A DNA stretch of 64,000 nucleotides from Paenibacillus allorhizosphaerae (lineage in GTDB: Bacteria; Bacillota; Bacilli; Paenibacillales; NBRC-103111), in contig NZ_CAJVCE010000001.1 of assembly GCF_910594985.1 (NCBI RefSeq), forward strand, positions 496,001-560,000, in the 5' to 3' direction. Shown here piece by piece: positions 17,149 through 25,381 of this stretch (positions within the stretch are counted from its first letter, which is position 1; each line of letters starts with the position of its first letter). The notes below the pieces were generated by a model, which saw nothing but the letters and a program-made list of their open reading frames with translations, had not been told where the DNA came from and ran no database searches. A program made the position numbers and the translations under genes.

Positions 17149-17735
17149 GCGGAAAAACCCCTGTCCGAATCGGCTTTCTTCTTCTTCTTCCTGCGCTCCA
17201 GAACGTACGTGGACTCGATAAAAGCGTAAGCAAGCGCGATGCCTATAAGTAATCCCGGATTTAAGTCGAGCAGCATAAGCGCGATGACCGAGACGAGCGT
17301 CCAGGCGAGCGTCCTGCTTTTCGTCCAGCTTTTCCAGGACTTCTTGAAAAATTCATAAGCCATGACGGCCATCATTACGCCGATCACCGGTTGCATGCCG
17401 TGCGTCATGCCGCCGACGATGCCGGAATCTTTCAGCTTGTAGATAAGGCCGAGCAGCAGGATCATGCCGGCGAGGACGGGAATGACCATCGCCGCGATGG
17501 CGATAAAAGCGCCAAGCGCCCCCTTCACCTTGTAACCGATGTAGCCGGCCATTTTGGTAGCTATCGGTCCGGGCAGCGCATTGCCCATCGCCAGGACGTC
17601 CGTAAACTCCTCGTCCGTCATCCAGCTGTATTTTTGTACGGCTTCGGCATGGACAAGCGGAATCATAGTGGGCCCGCCGCCATAGCCGAGCAGCCCGATC
17701 CGGAAAAAACCGAGGAACAGATTCCAGTATTGCAT
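17145..17735 (-). CDS. CHR-family (chromate-type) transporter half-protein 1
   Basis: 196 aa. Motifs RIGLLGYGGGPTMIPLVHAE and LAMGNALPGPIATKMAGYIGY. It ends with a very basic tail (RRKKKKKADSDRG). Start ATG at 17735 follows GGAGG by 6 bases; the gene begins 44 bases after the HbpS-like gene stop, so it is in the operon that starts with the heme-oxygenase-fold gene at 20635. Confidence 0.9.
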   Translation of the reverse strand: MQYWNLFLGFFRIGLLGYGGGPTMIPLVHAEAVQKYSWMTDEEFTDVLAMGNALPGPIATKMAGYIGYKVKGALGAFIAIAAMVIPVLAGMILLLGLIYKLKDSGIVGGMTHGMQPVIGVMMAVMAYEFFKKSWKSWTKSRTLAWTLVSVIALMLLDLNPGLLIGIALAYAFIESTYVLERRKKKKKADSDRGFSA

Positions 17736-17779
17736 CTTAGCCTCCGTCCGCAGCGGATCACATGAACGGCAATGATTTC

Positions 17780-18253
17780 TTATTTCTTAATGTCCGCCTG
17801 CGTCATGACGTCGTATCCGCTGCCTAACTTAGTTTGAAGCGCTTTTAAAGCCGCCGTGCCGACCGCCGTATCCTGCTCCCCGTTGCCGCCGCTGACGCCG
17901 ACGCCGCCGACGACTTCGCCGTTCACGACGATCGGGAATCCGCCGACGAAGATGGCGAACTTACCGGGCATCATCACGTGAATGCCGAACGCTTCGCCGG
18001 TCGTCGTCGCCGGTCCGCCCGGCTGATTGAACAGATGCGTGGAGCGCTTGTGGCCGCTCGCCGTGAACGCTTTCGCCATCGCAATTTCCGGGCCGGTGAT
18101 GCGCGCGCCGTTCATGCGTTCCATGGCGATCACATACCCACCATCATCCACGATGCATATCGTTTCCAGGGCGTTCACTTCTTCCGCCGCTTGTTTCGCG
18201 GCTTCCATCATCACTTTCGCTTCTTCCAATTCCAGCCTCAACACGGATTTCAC
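17780..18253 (-). CDS. GlcG/HbpS-family (heme-degrading-domain) protein
   Basis: 157 aa. The whole protein is one PF03928-type domain: LELEEAKVMMEAAKQAAEE, IVDDGGYVIAMERMNGA, AMAKAFTASGHKRST and GGFPIVVNGEVVGGVGVSGG. The start is GTG at 18253, with GGAGG 7 bases upstream. Family members bind heme or cobalamin, or are of unknown function next to glycolate and diol genes. Here it sits 31 bases after the dehydrogenase gene. Molecular role in this pathway unknown. Confidence 0.9.
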   Translation of the reverse strand: MKSVLRLELEEAKVMMEAAKQAAEEVNALETICIVDDGGYVIAMERMNGARITGPEIAMAKAFTASGHKRSTHLFNQPGGPATTTGEAFGIHVMMPGKFAIFVGGFPIVVNGEVVGGVGVSGGNGEQDTAVGTAALKALQTKLGSGYDVMTQADIKK

Positions 18254-18284
18254 CCGAATGCCTCCATTCTGCATCAATTAGCAA

Positions 18285-19766
18285 TCAATCGGCGATGCTG
18301 CGAACGCCGTGGTATACGGTTTTGGTGTGCGTGTAAAATTCGAGCGCCTCGCGTCCCGATTCGCGGTAAGTGGCCGTACTGGACATTTTGACGCCTCCGA
18401 ACGGCGCGTTGTACGCAACGCCTGTCGTCGGGCGGTTGATTTTGACCATACCGGCTTCGATGCTGTGGACAAATTGCTGCATCCGGTTCGGATCGGAAGT
18501 GCAAATTGCCGCAGCCAAGCCGAATTCCACATCGTTGGCGACCTCCATCGCTTCCCTAAAGCTTGCGACGCGGATTACCGAGATGACCGGCCCGAATATT
18601 TCCTCCTGCGCGATGCGCATCTTCGGCATAACGCCCGTGAACACCGCCGGTCTGACGTAATAACCATCAGTCAGTTCGCCCTCGGTTAGCCGCTCCCCGC
18701 CAAACGCGAGTTCCGCGCCTTCGTTTTTGCCGATTTCGATATACTCCAGCACGTTCTTGAGCTGGCTGGCGTTGGCAAGCGGACCGACTTCGATCCCTTT
18801 GTGCAGCCCGTTTCCGACGGTGAGCGTTCTCGTCTTCTCGATCAGCTTGGCAACGAACGTGTCATGTACGGAATCCATCACGATAACTCGGCTCGTTCCG
18901 GTACAAGCTTGGCCGGTCAATTCAAACCCGCCTTTGATCGTAAGTTCAGCCGCTTCGTCCATATCGGCATCGTCCATCACGATGAGCGGGTTTTTGCCGC
19001 CAAGCTCCAGTTGGACGCGTGTGGACAAACGCACGGAACGATTGATGTTCTCTCCGGCACCGGTCGAACCGGTAAACGTAACCGCTTTGACAGCCGGATG
19101 CGTCACAAGCGGCTTGCCGGTTCTGGAAGCCGAGCCGGTCACGAAATTGATGACGCCTGCCGGCAGCCCGGCTTCATGCAGCGCCTGAACGAGGCGAAGT
19201 GCGATGAGCGGCGTATCCGACGCCGGTTTGAACACGACCGTGTTGCCGGTTACGAGCGCCGGCGCGATTTTACGAACCGGAATCGAGATCGGGAAATTCC
19301 ACGGAGTAATGACGGTGACGACGCCCAAAGGCTCGGTTCTCGTATATACGAAAGTCGTCGGGTCATCGGACGGAAGCGTATCGCCGGTCACGTTTAATCC
19401 TTCCGAGGCGTAGTAGCGCAGCGTTTGTGCGGAGCGCTTCACTTCCATTCGGCTGCTGGCGAGCGTCTTGCCTTCCTCTCTCGTAAGCTCTTCCGCATAC
19501 TGCTCCAGGCCCGCTTCAAGCAAATCGGCCGCTTTATACATTATTTCCGCCCGCTTGGAAGGGGCCGTGTAGCGCCAAATTCGGAAAGCGCGCTCCGCCG
19601 CCTCGATTGCTTGGACAACGTCTTCCTCGACCGACGCCTGGAACCGTCCGACGATATCCGAGACGCGGGCCGGATTTACGCTTTCGAACGTTTCTCCGCT
19701 CGCCGATGGCACCCATTCTCCATTAATCAGGTTTTTGTACGTTTCCACTGCCGTTTGAATCGCCAT
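18285..19766 (-). CDS. Aldehyde dehydrogenase (2-oxoglutarate-semialdehyde-dehydrogenase-like)
   Basis: 493 aa, NAD(P)-dependent. Catalytic Asn157 (TPWNF), Glu254 (LELGGKNP) and Cys288 (GQACTGTSR) are present, as is the FTGSTGAG nucleotide motif. The TGQACTGTSR form and overall pattern resemble the semialdehyde dehydrogenases of glucarate and hydroxyproline catabolism in Bacillus. Start at 19766 has AAAGGGG upstream. It probably oxidises an aldehyde released by upstream steps of the operon. A long stem-loop precedes it. Confidence 0.92.
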   Translation of the reverse strand: MAIQTAVETYKNLINGEWVPSASGETFESVNPARVSDIVGRFQASVEEDVVQAIEAAERAFRIWRYTAPSKRAEIMYKAADLLEAGLEQYAEELTREEGKTLASSRMEVKRSAQTLRYYASEGLNVTGDTLPSDDPTTFVYTRTEPLGVVTVITPWNFPISIPVRKIAPALVTGNTVVFKPASDTPLIALRLVQALHEAGLPAGVINFVTGSASRTGKPLVTHPAVKAVTFTGSTGAGENINRSVRLSTRVQLELGGKNPLIVMDDADMDEAAELTIKGGFELTGQACTGTSRVIVMDSVHDTFVAKLIEKTRTLTVGNGLHKGIEVGPLANASQLKNVLEYIEIGKNEGAELAFGGERLTEGELTDGYYVRPAVFTGVMPKMRIAQEEIFGPVISVIRVASFREAMEVANDVEFGLAAAICTSDPNRMQQFVHSIEAGMVKINRPTTGVAYNAPFGGVKMSSTATYRESGREALEFYTHTKTVYHGVRSIAD

Positions 19767-19872
19767 GTGAATCCCCTTTCTTTCAAAGTTGAAGAATGGA
19801 AGAACGGTTATCCGTTTGCTCCGCCGGCTGCTTCTCAAGGCCAGTTCAGAGCAGTTGGGCTTGTTTACATCA

Positions 19873-19903
19873 ATTCCCGAGAAAACGTATTTCTCGGGAA
19901 TTA
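19873..19903. other. Perfect 13-bp stem-loop without T-tract in operon spacer
   Basis: AATTCCCGAGAAA and TTTCTCGGGAATT form a perfect inverted repeat with a 5-base loop between the heme-oxygenase-fold gene (stop 19925) and the dehydrogenase (start 19766). No T-tract follows on the minus strand. More likely an mRNA-stability or processing element than a terminator. Confidence 0.75.
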
Positions 19904-19924
19904 TGGTTTTGCTTTATTGCCGGT

Positions 19925-20635
19925 CTATTCCAGACAGAACTCACGAGAGATGGCCGCGATGTACATTCTGCGCATTTTCGTCGCTTCTTCCACGATTTTA
20001 ATGCAGCGCTGCTGGTCTTCCGGCGTTCTTGCATACTCCAGTACGATTTGGTAGCCGCGCTCGCCGTGGATTTCGTCGGATACGATGTGAAGGTCGAAGA
20101 ACTCGACTTCCTCATCCGTAAATCCGTAATGATCGCGAAGCGTTGGCGTTTGTCGGCGGTAGATCGCCGGCACTTGCGATTCAAGACCGACTACGAGCGC
20201 CGCGGTGGCGAACAGGAAGTTTTCTTTGAACGCCATCCGGTAGCACCAGGATTGCAAGCCGATCGTCTCCGGCAGCAGATGCTGCATCGATTCGACGCGC
20301 TCTCGGGTCGTTCCGCAAGCTTCGCCGAAGCGGATCAACAGATCGGTGTGGCGGTCGCCGCCGAGCTCTTCCTCCCACATATTTTGCAGCAGGAAGTCTC
20401 TGGCGTCCTCATGCGGACAGTTGGCGTAAATATAAGCGAGGTATTCAGCGAACGGACCGACGTAAGCGTAATGCTGTTCCACCCAACGGGCGAAATGTTC
20501 TTTCTTCAATTCGCCGTTGGCCCACATCGTCGTAAAAGGAGCTTTAGCAACTGCATTTCCTTCAATCGCTTGCTCAAGTGCATAGCGGAATTCCTCTTTG
20601 TTCATTAAGCGGGCTTTCGTTGCGATTTCTGTCAT
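19925..20635 (-). CDS. Heme-oxygenase-like-fold putative diiron oxidase (PqqC/TenA/CADD relative)
   Basis: 236 aa, all-helical. The six metal ligands known from CADD-type heme-oxygenase-like diiron oxidases are all present with family spacing: Glu89-x6-His96 (EEELGGDRH), Glu152 (VGLESQ) and His183-x3-Asp187-x2-His190 (HIVSDEIH). Simple TenA thiaminases and PqqC lack this full set, so oxygen-dependent chemistry on an organic substrate is likely. The ATG at 20635 has GAGGAG 10 bases upstream. First gene of the operon with the dehydrogenase, GlcG/HbpS and CHR genes; the two regulon ferredoxins could supply its electrons. Substrate unknown. Confidence 0.87.
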   Translation of the reverse strand: MTEIATKARLMNKEEFRYALEQAIEGNAVAKAPFTTMWANGELKKEHFARWVEQHYAYVGPFAEYLAYIYANCPHEDARDFLLQNMWEEELGGDRHTDLLIRFGEACGTTRERVESMQHLLPETIGLQSWCYRMAFKENFLFATAALVVGLESQVPAIYRRQTPTLRDHYGFTDEEVEFFDLHIVSDEIHGERGYQIVLEYARTPEDQQRCIKIVEEATKMRRMYIAAISREFCLE

Positions 20636-20715
20636 CTGAAACTCTCCTCTCGAATTGTAAAATGTAGGTTGGAACCAGGCTTGCCTCCAGTCCGATCGTA
20701 CGCGAACCGGAATGT

Positions 20716-20729
20716 TGTAACCGCTGTCA
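20716..20729. promoter_or_regulatory. cre-like site 1 of a tandem pair
   Basis: TGTAACCGCTGTCA matches the cre consensus TGWNANCGNTNWCA throughout. It lies 81 bases upstream of the putative diiron oxidase gene and 22 bases from a second copy. Confidence 0.65.
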
Positions 20730-20737
20730 AACAACTT

Positions 20738-20751
20738 TGTAACCGCTATCA
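20738..20751. promoter_or_regulatory. cre-like site 2 of a tandem pair
   Basis: TGTAACCGCTATCA, a perfect consensus match in the same orientation as the copy at 20716, two helical turns away. Confidence 0.65.
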
Positions 20752-20766
20752 AATTACTGATTGTAC

Positions 20767-20785
20767 TTGGTATATTGTATACCAA
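20767..20785. promoter_or_regulatory. GntR-regulon palindrome (site c), diiron-oxidase operon promoter
   Basis: TTGGTATA-TTG-TATACCAA, a perfect 8+3+8 inverted repeat. Read on the minus strand it contains TACAAT, a good -10 box, so a bound repressor would block the promoter of the operon starting at 20635. Confidence 0.75.
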
Positions 20786-20826
20786 AATGATTCTGGCTTT
20801 ATTATTACTTACGATGGGCTTGTCTG

Positions 20827-22284
20827 TCAACCACCATTTTTGAGCAGCAGCAGCAGAACCATCACAAGCACCAGATAGGCCGCGGTAAACGGCGCGTTCC
20901 AGTTGGACACTTTATACGAGCTGTGACCGATCAGATTCGACATCATCCCGGCCGTTGCATTATACGGCCCCATCAGGAATGCCGTTGCCGCCCCCGCCAG
21001 CATCGCAATCGCCGTAATCTCCACGGAAATGCCCAGCGCATGCGGGTTCAGCGACTCCGCTGTCAACGCCAGGCCTACAGCCGGATGCAGGCCGATGAAA
21101 GCAAGCACCAGCGGAATGAGCGGAATCAGCAGCAGGAACACGTCGGCTCCGACGAAATTTTTTACGTCGAGAATCCACGCATTAAGCGTATGCCCCGCCC
21201 CGGTGGTCTGGATGGCGGAGATCATAAATCCGGCGCTCAGGAAGACAAAAAACTGCTCCTTCATCTTGAGCACTTGCTCGGGAAGCATTTTTCCGCTCAT
21301 CGCCAGAAACGCTTTTCCTTTCCCAAGCAGCAGCGACCACGCGAACCCGAACGGGATAACGACGATCGAGACGAGCAGAAGAAAGCTCAAATGCATAAAC
21401 TGCTCCATCACGAAGATGAGTCCGTTAAAAACGACGATTGCGATCAAAATTTGTACCGGATGGTATGCTTTCTCTTCACCGGAACCGGGCCGATTCCGCT
21501 GATTGGGTTGATTCGGTTGCGTGAACGGGTCCGGTTGAACAATCGGGCTCGACTCAGGAAACGGCTCCCGCGCCGCGGATACTTCTTCTAGCACCGATTG
21601 GTCGACACGCTTCTGCCTGCGTTTGGCAATCCATGCCCCCATAAACCAGTCCAGTGCGAGTCCTAGCAAGCTGAACGGAATGACGATCGGCAGGATCGCA
21701 CTCCATTTGACCCCCGTCATCTCAACGACAATCCCGACAATCGGGGCAACGGGCGTCCACAAAATCGGCATGCTGTAGCCGTGCGTAATCGCGCGGCTGA
21801 TGAACCGCTCCTTCTGCTCGATCGGATAATAATCCAGCGAAGGCCGAATGCTGTGGTACATCATCGGCAGCGTCGCCAAATTCATAAAAGAGCTGAGGAC
21901 ATAGGATAATAAGGAAGTAACGGAATAGAGCGCGCCTGAATGTTTGATTTTGCTTTGAATCATCGACCGCACCTTAGCCGCATACCGCCCCAGCTGGATC
22001 GGCAGCGCGATTAACGGAATGAGCGCGAACAAGCTTAAAATGTTCAGCATGTTGCCGAATCCTAGCACATAGCTTTGCCATGACGATCCGCCTGCAATAA
22101 GCAAAGCGACGCCGATGGTCAAAAATACCGCCCCGATCCCCTGCACGAAACGTTTGACGGAGCGAAATACGACGAGAACGATCAGCAGGCTGAGCACGGA
22201 AACGACGTATTTAAGCCATTCGTTCGGATATACGGCTGAGCATAAATAAGCGGCGATGGCGGCCAGAAACAAGAGCGGCTTCAT
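20827..22284 (-). CDS. Predicted permease, ion-transporter superfamily (first of two)
   Basis: 485 aa with about 12 membrane segments, a cytoplasmic loop near residues 230-275 (RRQKRVDQSVLEE... then a Pro/Gln/Asn-rich stretch), and C-terminal GAATAFLMGPYNATAG. Resembles uncharacterised permeases related to dicarboxylate/citrate/gluconate carriers. The ATG at 22284 lies 2 bases after the creatininase-family stop, so the two are tightly coupled. It most likely imports the regulon's substrate. The exact family is uncertain. Confidence 0.8.
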   Translation of the reverse strand: MKPLLFLAAIAAYLCSAVYPNEWLKYVVSVLSLLIVLVVFRSVKRFVQGIGAVFLTIGVALLIAGGSSWQSYVLGFGNMLNILSLFALIPLIALPIQLGRYAAKVRSMIQSKIKHSGALYSVTSLLSYVLSSFMNLATLPMMYHSIRPSLDYYPIEQKERFISRAITHGYSMPILWTPVAPIVGIVVEMTGVKWSAILPIVIPFSLLGLALDWFMGAWIAKRRQKRVDQSVLEEVSAAREPFPESSPIVQPDPFTQPNQPNQRNRPGSGEEKAYHPVQILIAIVVFNGLIFVMEQFMHLSFLLLVSIVVIPFGFAWSLLLGKGKAFLAMSGKMLPEQVLKMKEQFFVFLSAGFMISAIQTTGAGHTLNAWILDVKNFVGADVFLLLIPLIPLVLAFIGLHPAVGLALTAESLNPHALGISVEITAIAMLAGAATAFLMGPYNATAGMMSNLIGHSSYKVSNWNAPFTAAYLVLVMVLLLLLKNGG

Positions 22285-22286
22285 GG

Positions 22287-23033
22287 CTACAGCACTTCTC
22301 TTACGGCCTTCGCCAATCGTTCCAACGCGGTCTCCACGATTTCCTTTCCGATATCCGCACTCGCTTTGGTCGCGTCGCCGAGGCATCCGTTGCGCGTCAT
22401 TTCCTCGTAATAATAAAATCCTTGCAGCGGATTGCCGGGGCGTAGCTTTCGCCACCGTCCTTCCTGAAAATCCGCTTTCTCCAGCTTATCGGTGCGCACA
22501 AGATGCGGCGCCAAATAAAGCGCTTCGGAAACTTCTCGGTCGCAGCTGTGACCGTATAGCTTCGATTCGATTCGCCGATCCATCACGTCTTTGGCGGAAG
22601 CCGTCGTTTTGGCGTAAAAAATGTCCACTCCTAGTTCCGGCGTGAGCATGTCCACTGCTACGCCAAGCGTCGCCTGGTTGCCGCCATGGGAATTCAGGAT
22701 CAGAAACTTGCCGATGCCGTGCTGCTTCAATGATTTGATCATGTCGCGGAGGATGGCGATGAGCGTCGTCGGCTCCAAAGAAATCGTGCCTGGAAAATGA
22801 ATATGGTGCGGCGATACTCCCATATTAATGGTTGGCGTCATGATCGCATCCGGATACAGCTTCTCCGCCAGCCGTTTGCCCATCTCTTCGGCGAGGACGG
22901 CATCGCAGCTCTCCGCCATATGCGGACCGTGCTGCTCGTGCGCACCAAGCGGAATAATCGCGATGCGGACCGTCTCGAGCGCTTCCTTCACTTCCGGCCA
23001 AGTCATCCGGGTTAATACATACGCCGTCGTCAT
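22287..23033 (-). CDS. Creatininase-family amidohydrolase
   Basis: 248 aa. Metal-site motifs of the creatininase superfamily: IPLGAHEQHGPHM (Glu33, His35), Asp44 and ILNSHGGNQ (His116), with SCDREVSEALYL later. Family members hydrolyse cyclic amides (creatinine, formamidopyrimidines) or are peptide/C-C hydrolases, so the reaction is not fixed by sequence. The ATG at 23033 follows GGAGGGAG by about 11 bases; a perfect palindrome lies 23 bases upstream. Coupled to the permease that follows. Together these suggest hydrolysis of an imported amide or lactam. Confidence 0.9.
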   Translation of the reverse strand: MTTAYVLTRMTWPEVKEALETVRIAIIPLGAHEQHGPHMAESCDAVLAEEMGKRLAEKLYPDAIMTPTINMGVSPHHIHFPGTISLEPTTLIAILRDMIKSLKQHGIGKFLILNSHGGNQATLGVAVDMLTPELGVDIFYAKTTASAKDVMDRRIESKLYGHSCDREVSEALYLAPHLVRTDKLEKADFQEGRWRKLRPGNPLQGFYYYEEMTRNGCLGDATKASADIGKEIVETALERLAKAVREVL

Positions 23034-23055
23034 AGGTTCAAAACTCCCTCCATTT

Positions 23056-23074
23056 ATGGTATATTGTATACCAT
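23056..23074. promoter_or_regulatory. GntR-regulon palindrome (site d), creatininase promoter
   Basis: ATGGTATA-TTG-TATACCAT, a perfect 8+3+8 inverted repeat with the same core as site c. On the minus strand TTGTGA, 18 bases, then TACAAT forms a plausible promoter whose -10 lies inside the palindrome. Confidence 0.75.
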
Positions 23075-23189
23075 ATGTCTGAAAGATCACAAAATGTTTC
23101 GTTTTGTTTCTTTGTATTTTCCGATTCATCCATTATCATTGAAGTATAACCTTACGACACGATGAAAAAAGCAAAAGCAGGTGGACCTC

Positions 23190-23798
23190 ATGCATTATTG
23201 TCATTATCTGGATAAAAAATCGACGGCTTATTTATCGGACGCCATCGTCAAACATTATATGAAATCGCCGGAGTACACTGAAATCGTTATCGTATGCGTC
23301 GGCACCAATCGTTACTCGGGCGATGCGCTCGGCCCCCTGGTCGGGAGCCGGCTGTCCGAGCGGTTCGATGGCCACCGTTATGTTCGAATTTACGGAACGT
23401 CGGAAAAGCCCGTCCATGCGCTGAATCTTTTGAAGACGCTGACGCATATCGCCAAGCATCACAGCCGGGCGTATGTCATCGCGGTCGATGCCTGCCTCGG
23501 ACAGTTTTATAAAATCGGGACGCTTCAAGTCGTGGAAGAGCCGCTTCAACCGGGCGGCAGTCTGGACAAACAACTTCCTCCCGTCGGGTCGCTTCATATC
23601 AAAGGCATCGTCAACAACTACGGTCCTTTGAATCATAAAGTGCTCGAGCATACGAGCTTGACGTTCGTAGACGAGATGGTCGCGGTCGTCAGCCGCATTC
23701 TGGTGAAAGCGTGCCAAGATATCGCGCCGCGGCTCGTATCCGCCGAACAGCAGCGTTCGGAACTGCAGGCGCCAAACCATTTGTCTTCTGCGACATAA
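23190..23798 (+). CDS. yyaC: Spore protease-like protein YyaC (DUF1256)
   Basis: 202 aa. The blocks IVCVGTNRYSGDALGPLVGS, IYGTSEKPVHALNL, VIAVDACLG, GSLHIKGIVNN and EMVAVVSRILVKAC are those of YyaC, a sporulation protein structurally related to the GPR protease and hydrogenase-maturation peptidases. Residues 195-202 and the preceding tail are not conserved. ATG at 23190 is preferred over an upstream GTG because AGGTGG lies 6 bases before it. It points against the surrounding catabolic genes and is likely sporulation-controlled independently. Confidence 0.92.
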   Translation: MHYCHYLDKKSTAYLSDAIVKHYMKSPEYTEIVIVCVGTNRYSGDALGPLVGSRLSERFDGHRYVRIYGTSEKPVHALNLLKTLTHIAKHHSRAYVIAVDACLGQFYKIGTLQVVEEPLQPGGSLDKQLPPVGSLHIKGIVNNYGPLNHKVLEHTSLTFVDEMVAVVSRILVKACQDIAPRLVSAEQQRSELQAPNHLSSAT

Positions 23799-23830
23799 AC
23801 CTGGTTTGACGCCGCGTTTTTCCGCTTTAC

Positions 23831-25285
23831 TTACCAAATCAAGATGGCGACGATCGTCGACACGGCCAAGCCGATCATGACCGGCAAGAAATTTTTCCGT
23901 GCCAGATCAATCGCCGATACGCCGGCAAAGCCTGCTACCGCTACGAGCGAAGACCAGGCGATCAGCGTGCCGCCGCCGGACCATACGGAGCCCATCTGGC
24001 CAATAGCGGCAAGCGTGGAAGGGTCAATGCCTACCGTTGGGCCAAGCGCACCGGAAAGCGAACCTGTTAACGGCAAACCGGAAAAGCCCGATCCTTCCAA
24101 TCCCGCGATAATCCCCATGATCAAAATGCCGAAGGCGGTAATAAATCCGTTGGATGGAATCGCGTATTGAATGGACATCACGATATCGTACAGAAACGCG
24201 GGAGCTTGTACATTGTCGCCAAGCGATAAGATGCTCTTCGAAAAGTCGGCGTTCCCAAGAAAGAAAAAGCCAGCAATCGGAATCACCGGTCCCATCGCCT
24301 TAAAAGCAAACACAAACCCTTCGGTGAGATGGTCGCTTATCTTGTCCAGCGCCCGAACTTTGGAGAACACGGTACAGGATAAAATCAATAGTATGACAGC
24401 TACGCCGCCGATGAATGCAGCCCCGTCCCCGCCTTCAAAACCGCCCATCGCGGAACCGCCGCCGAATTTGCTCGCGGCCATCACCGCCATCACGATCAGC
24501 ATGGATAATGGAACGAGAACTGCAAAAATTTTGGACCATCTTATCACGGACGGATGAAGCGTTTCCACGGCGGCCGCCGCTTCCGCATACTCCACGGTCG
24601 AAACCGCGCTCGACGGTACTTTAGCTTCTTCCAGCACATCGGTCGCACCGGCCTTACGAATCGCTTTCCGGTTCATAATGTATGCCCCGGCGATCGAGAT
24701 GCCTCCTGTAATTAAGGACAATACCATCGCTTTGTCCGCCACGGATGCCGTGGGTACGCCCGCCCCTTTGGCGCTGAGCATCGGAGCGATCTGCATCACA
24801 TAATCGGACGACAGCGCCATCCCTTGTCCTGCCAGTGCGATCGCCATCGCCGCTCCCATCGCTGGAAGCCCTGCGCGGATCGCGGCCGGAATGAGCAGCG
24901 CGCCAATCAGTGGAACCGCCGGCGTCGGCCAGAAGAAGAGCGAGATCACGTACGTCACGAAGGCCAGTACGAAAAATGCAACGTGGCCGTTCACGATCAG
25001 CTTCTGAATCGGCCGGATCATGCGGCGGTCCGCCCCGATATCCCGCAGTGAGGCCAGCAGCGCAACCATGAAAGTAATAATGAGGAAGATTGTGAACAAT
25101 TCTTTCGCTGCCGTCAAATTCGCGTTATACACCGCTTTGAATCCGCTGATCAAATCTCCTTTGTAAATCCAGCCGATAAGAAAAGTGCCAAGCAGCGTCG
25201 GAATAATGACACCGCGGCGAAACAACATGACGACAATGACACTTACGGTTACCAGTGCATACATTACATGTGCGAATGTAATCAT
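23831..25285 (-). CDS. Predicted permease, ion-transporter superfamily (second of two)
   Basis: 484 aa with about 12-13 membrane segments. Motifs FWPTPAVPLIGALLIPAAIRAG and GLEGSGFSGLPLTGSLSGALG resemble GntP/dicarboxylate-type carriers. The ATG at 25285 has AGGG 6 bases upstream. Only 32 bases separate its stop from that of convergent yyaC. An imperfect copy of the GntR palindrome lies about 80 bases upstream, so it probably belongs to the regulon. Substrate unknown; having two permeases suggests uptake plus export or exchange. Confidence 0.82.
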   Translation of the reverse strand: MITFAHVMYALVTVSVIVVMLFRRGVIIPTLLGTFLIGWIYKGDLISGFKAVYNANLTAAKELFTIFLIITFMVALLASLRDIGADRRMIRPIQKLIVNGHVAFFVLAFVTYVISLFFWPTPAVPLIGALLIPAAIRAGLPAMGAAMAIALAGQGMALSSDYVMQIAPMLSAKGAGVPTASVADKAMVLSLITGGISIAGAYIMNRKAIRKAGATDVLEEAKVPSSAVSTVEYAEAAAAVETLHPSVIRWSKIFAVLVPLSMLIVMAVMAASKFGGGSAMGGFEGGDGAAFIGGVAVILLILSCTVFSKVRALDKISDHLTEGFVFAFKAMGPVIPIAGFFFLGNADFSKSILSLGDNVQAPAFLYDIVMSIQYAIPSNGFITAFGILIMGIIAGLEGSGFSGLPLTGSLSGALGPTVGIDPSTLAAIGQMGSVWSGGGTLIAWSSLVAVAGFAGVSAIDLARKNFLPVMIGLAVSTIVAILIW

Positions 25286-25362
25286 TTGCATCCCTCAGCT
25301 TTATCATTTTTTGTTCAACGAAGAGCATTGCTGTTCATTCTACTGGCATAATGATCACATTT

Positions 25363-25381
25363 TGGGATATTGTATACAATT
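25363..25381. promoter_or_regulatory. GntR-regulon palindrome, degenerate (site e)
   Basis: TTGGGATATTGTATACAAT keeps the TATTGTATAC core with changes in both outer arms. It lies upstream of the second permease. Confidence 0.45.

Noticed and set aside
20923..21591. 222-codon plus-strand frame opposite the first permease gene
   Set aside because: Low-complexity Arg/His/Gln/Asn composition complementary to membrane segments; the opposite strand encodes a convincing 12-segment permease.
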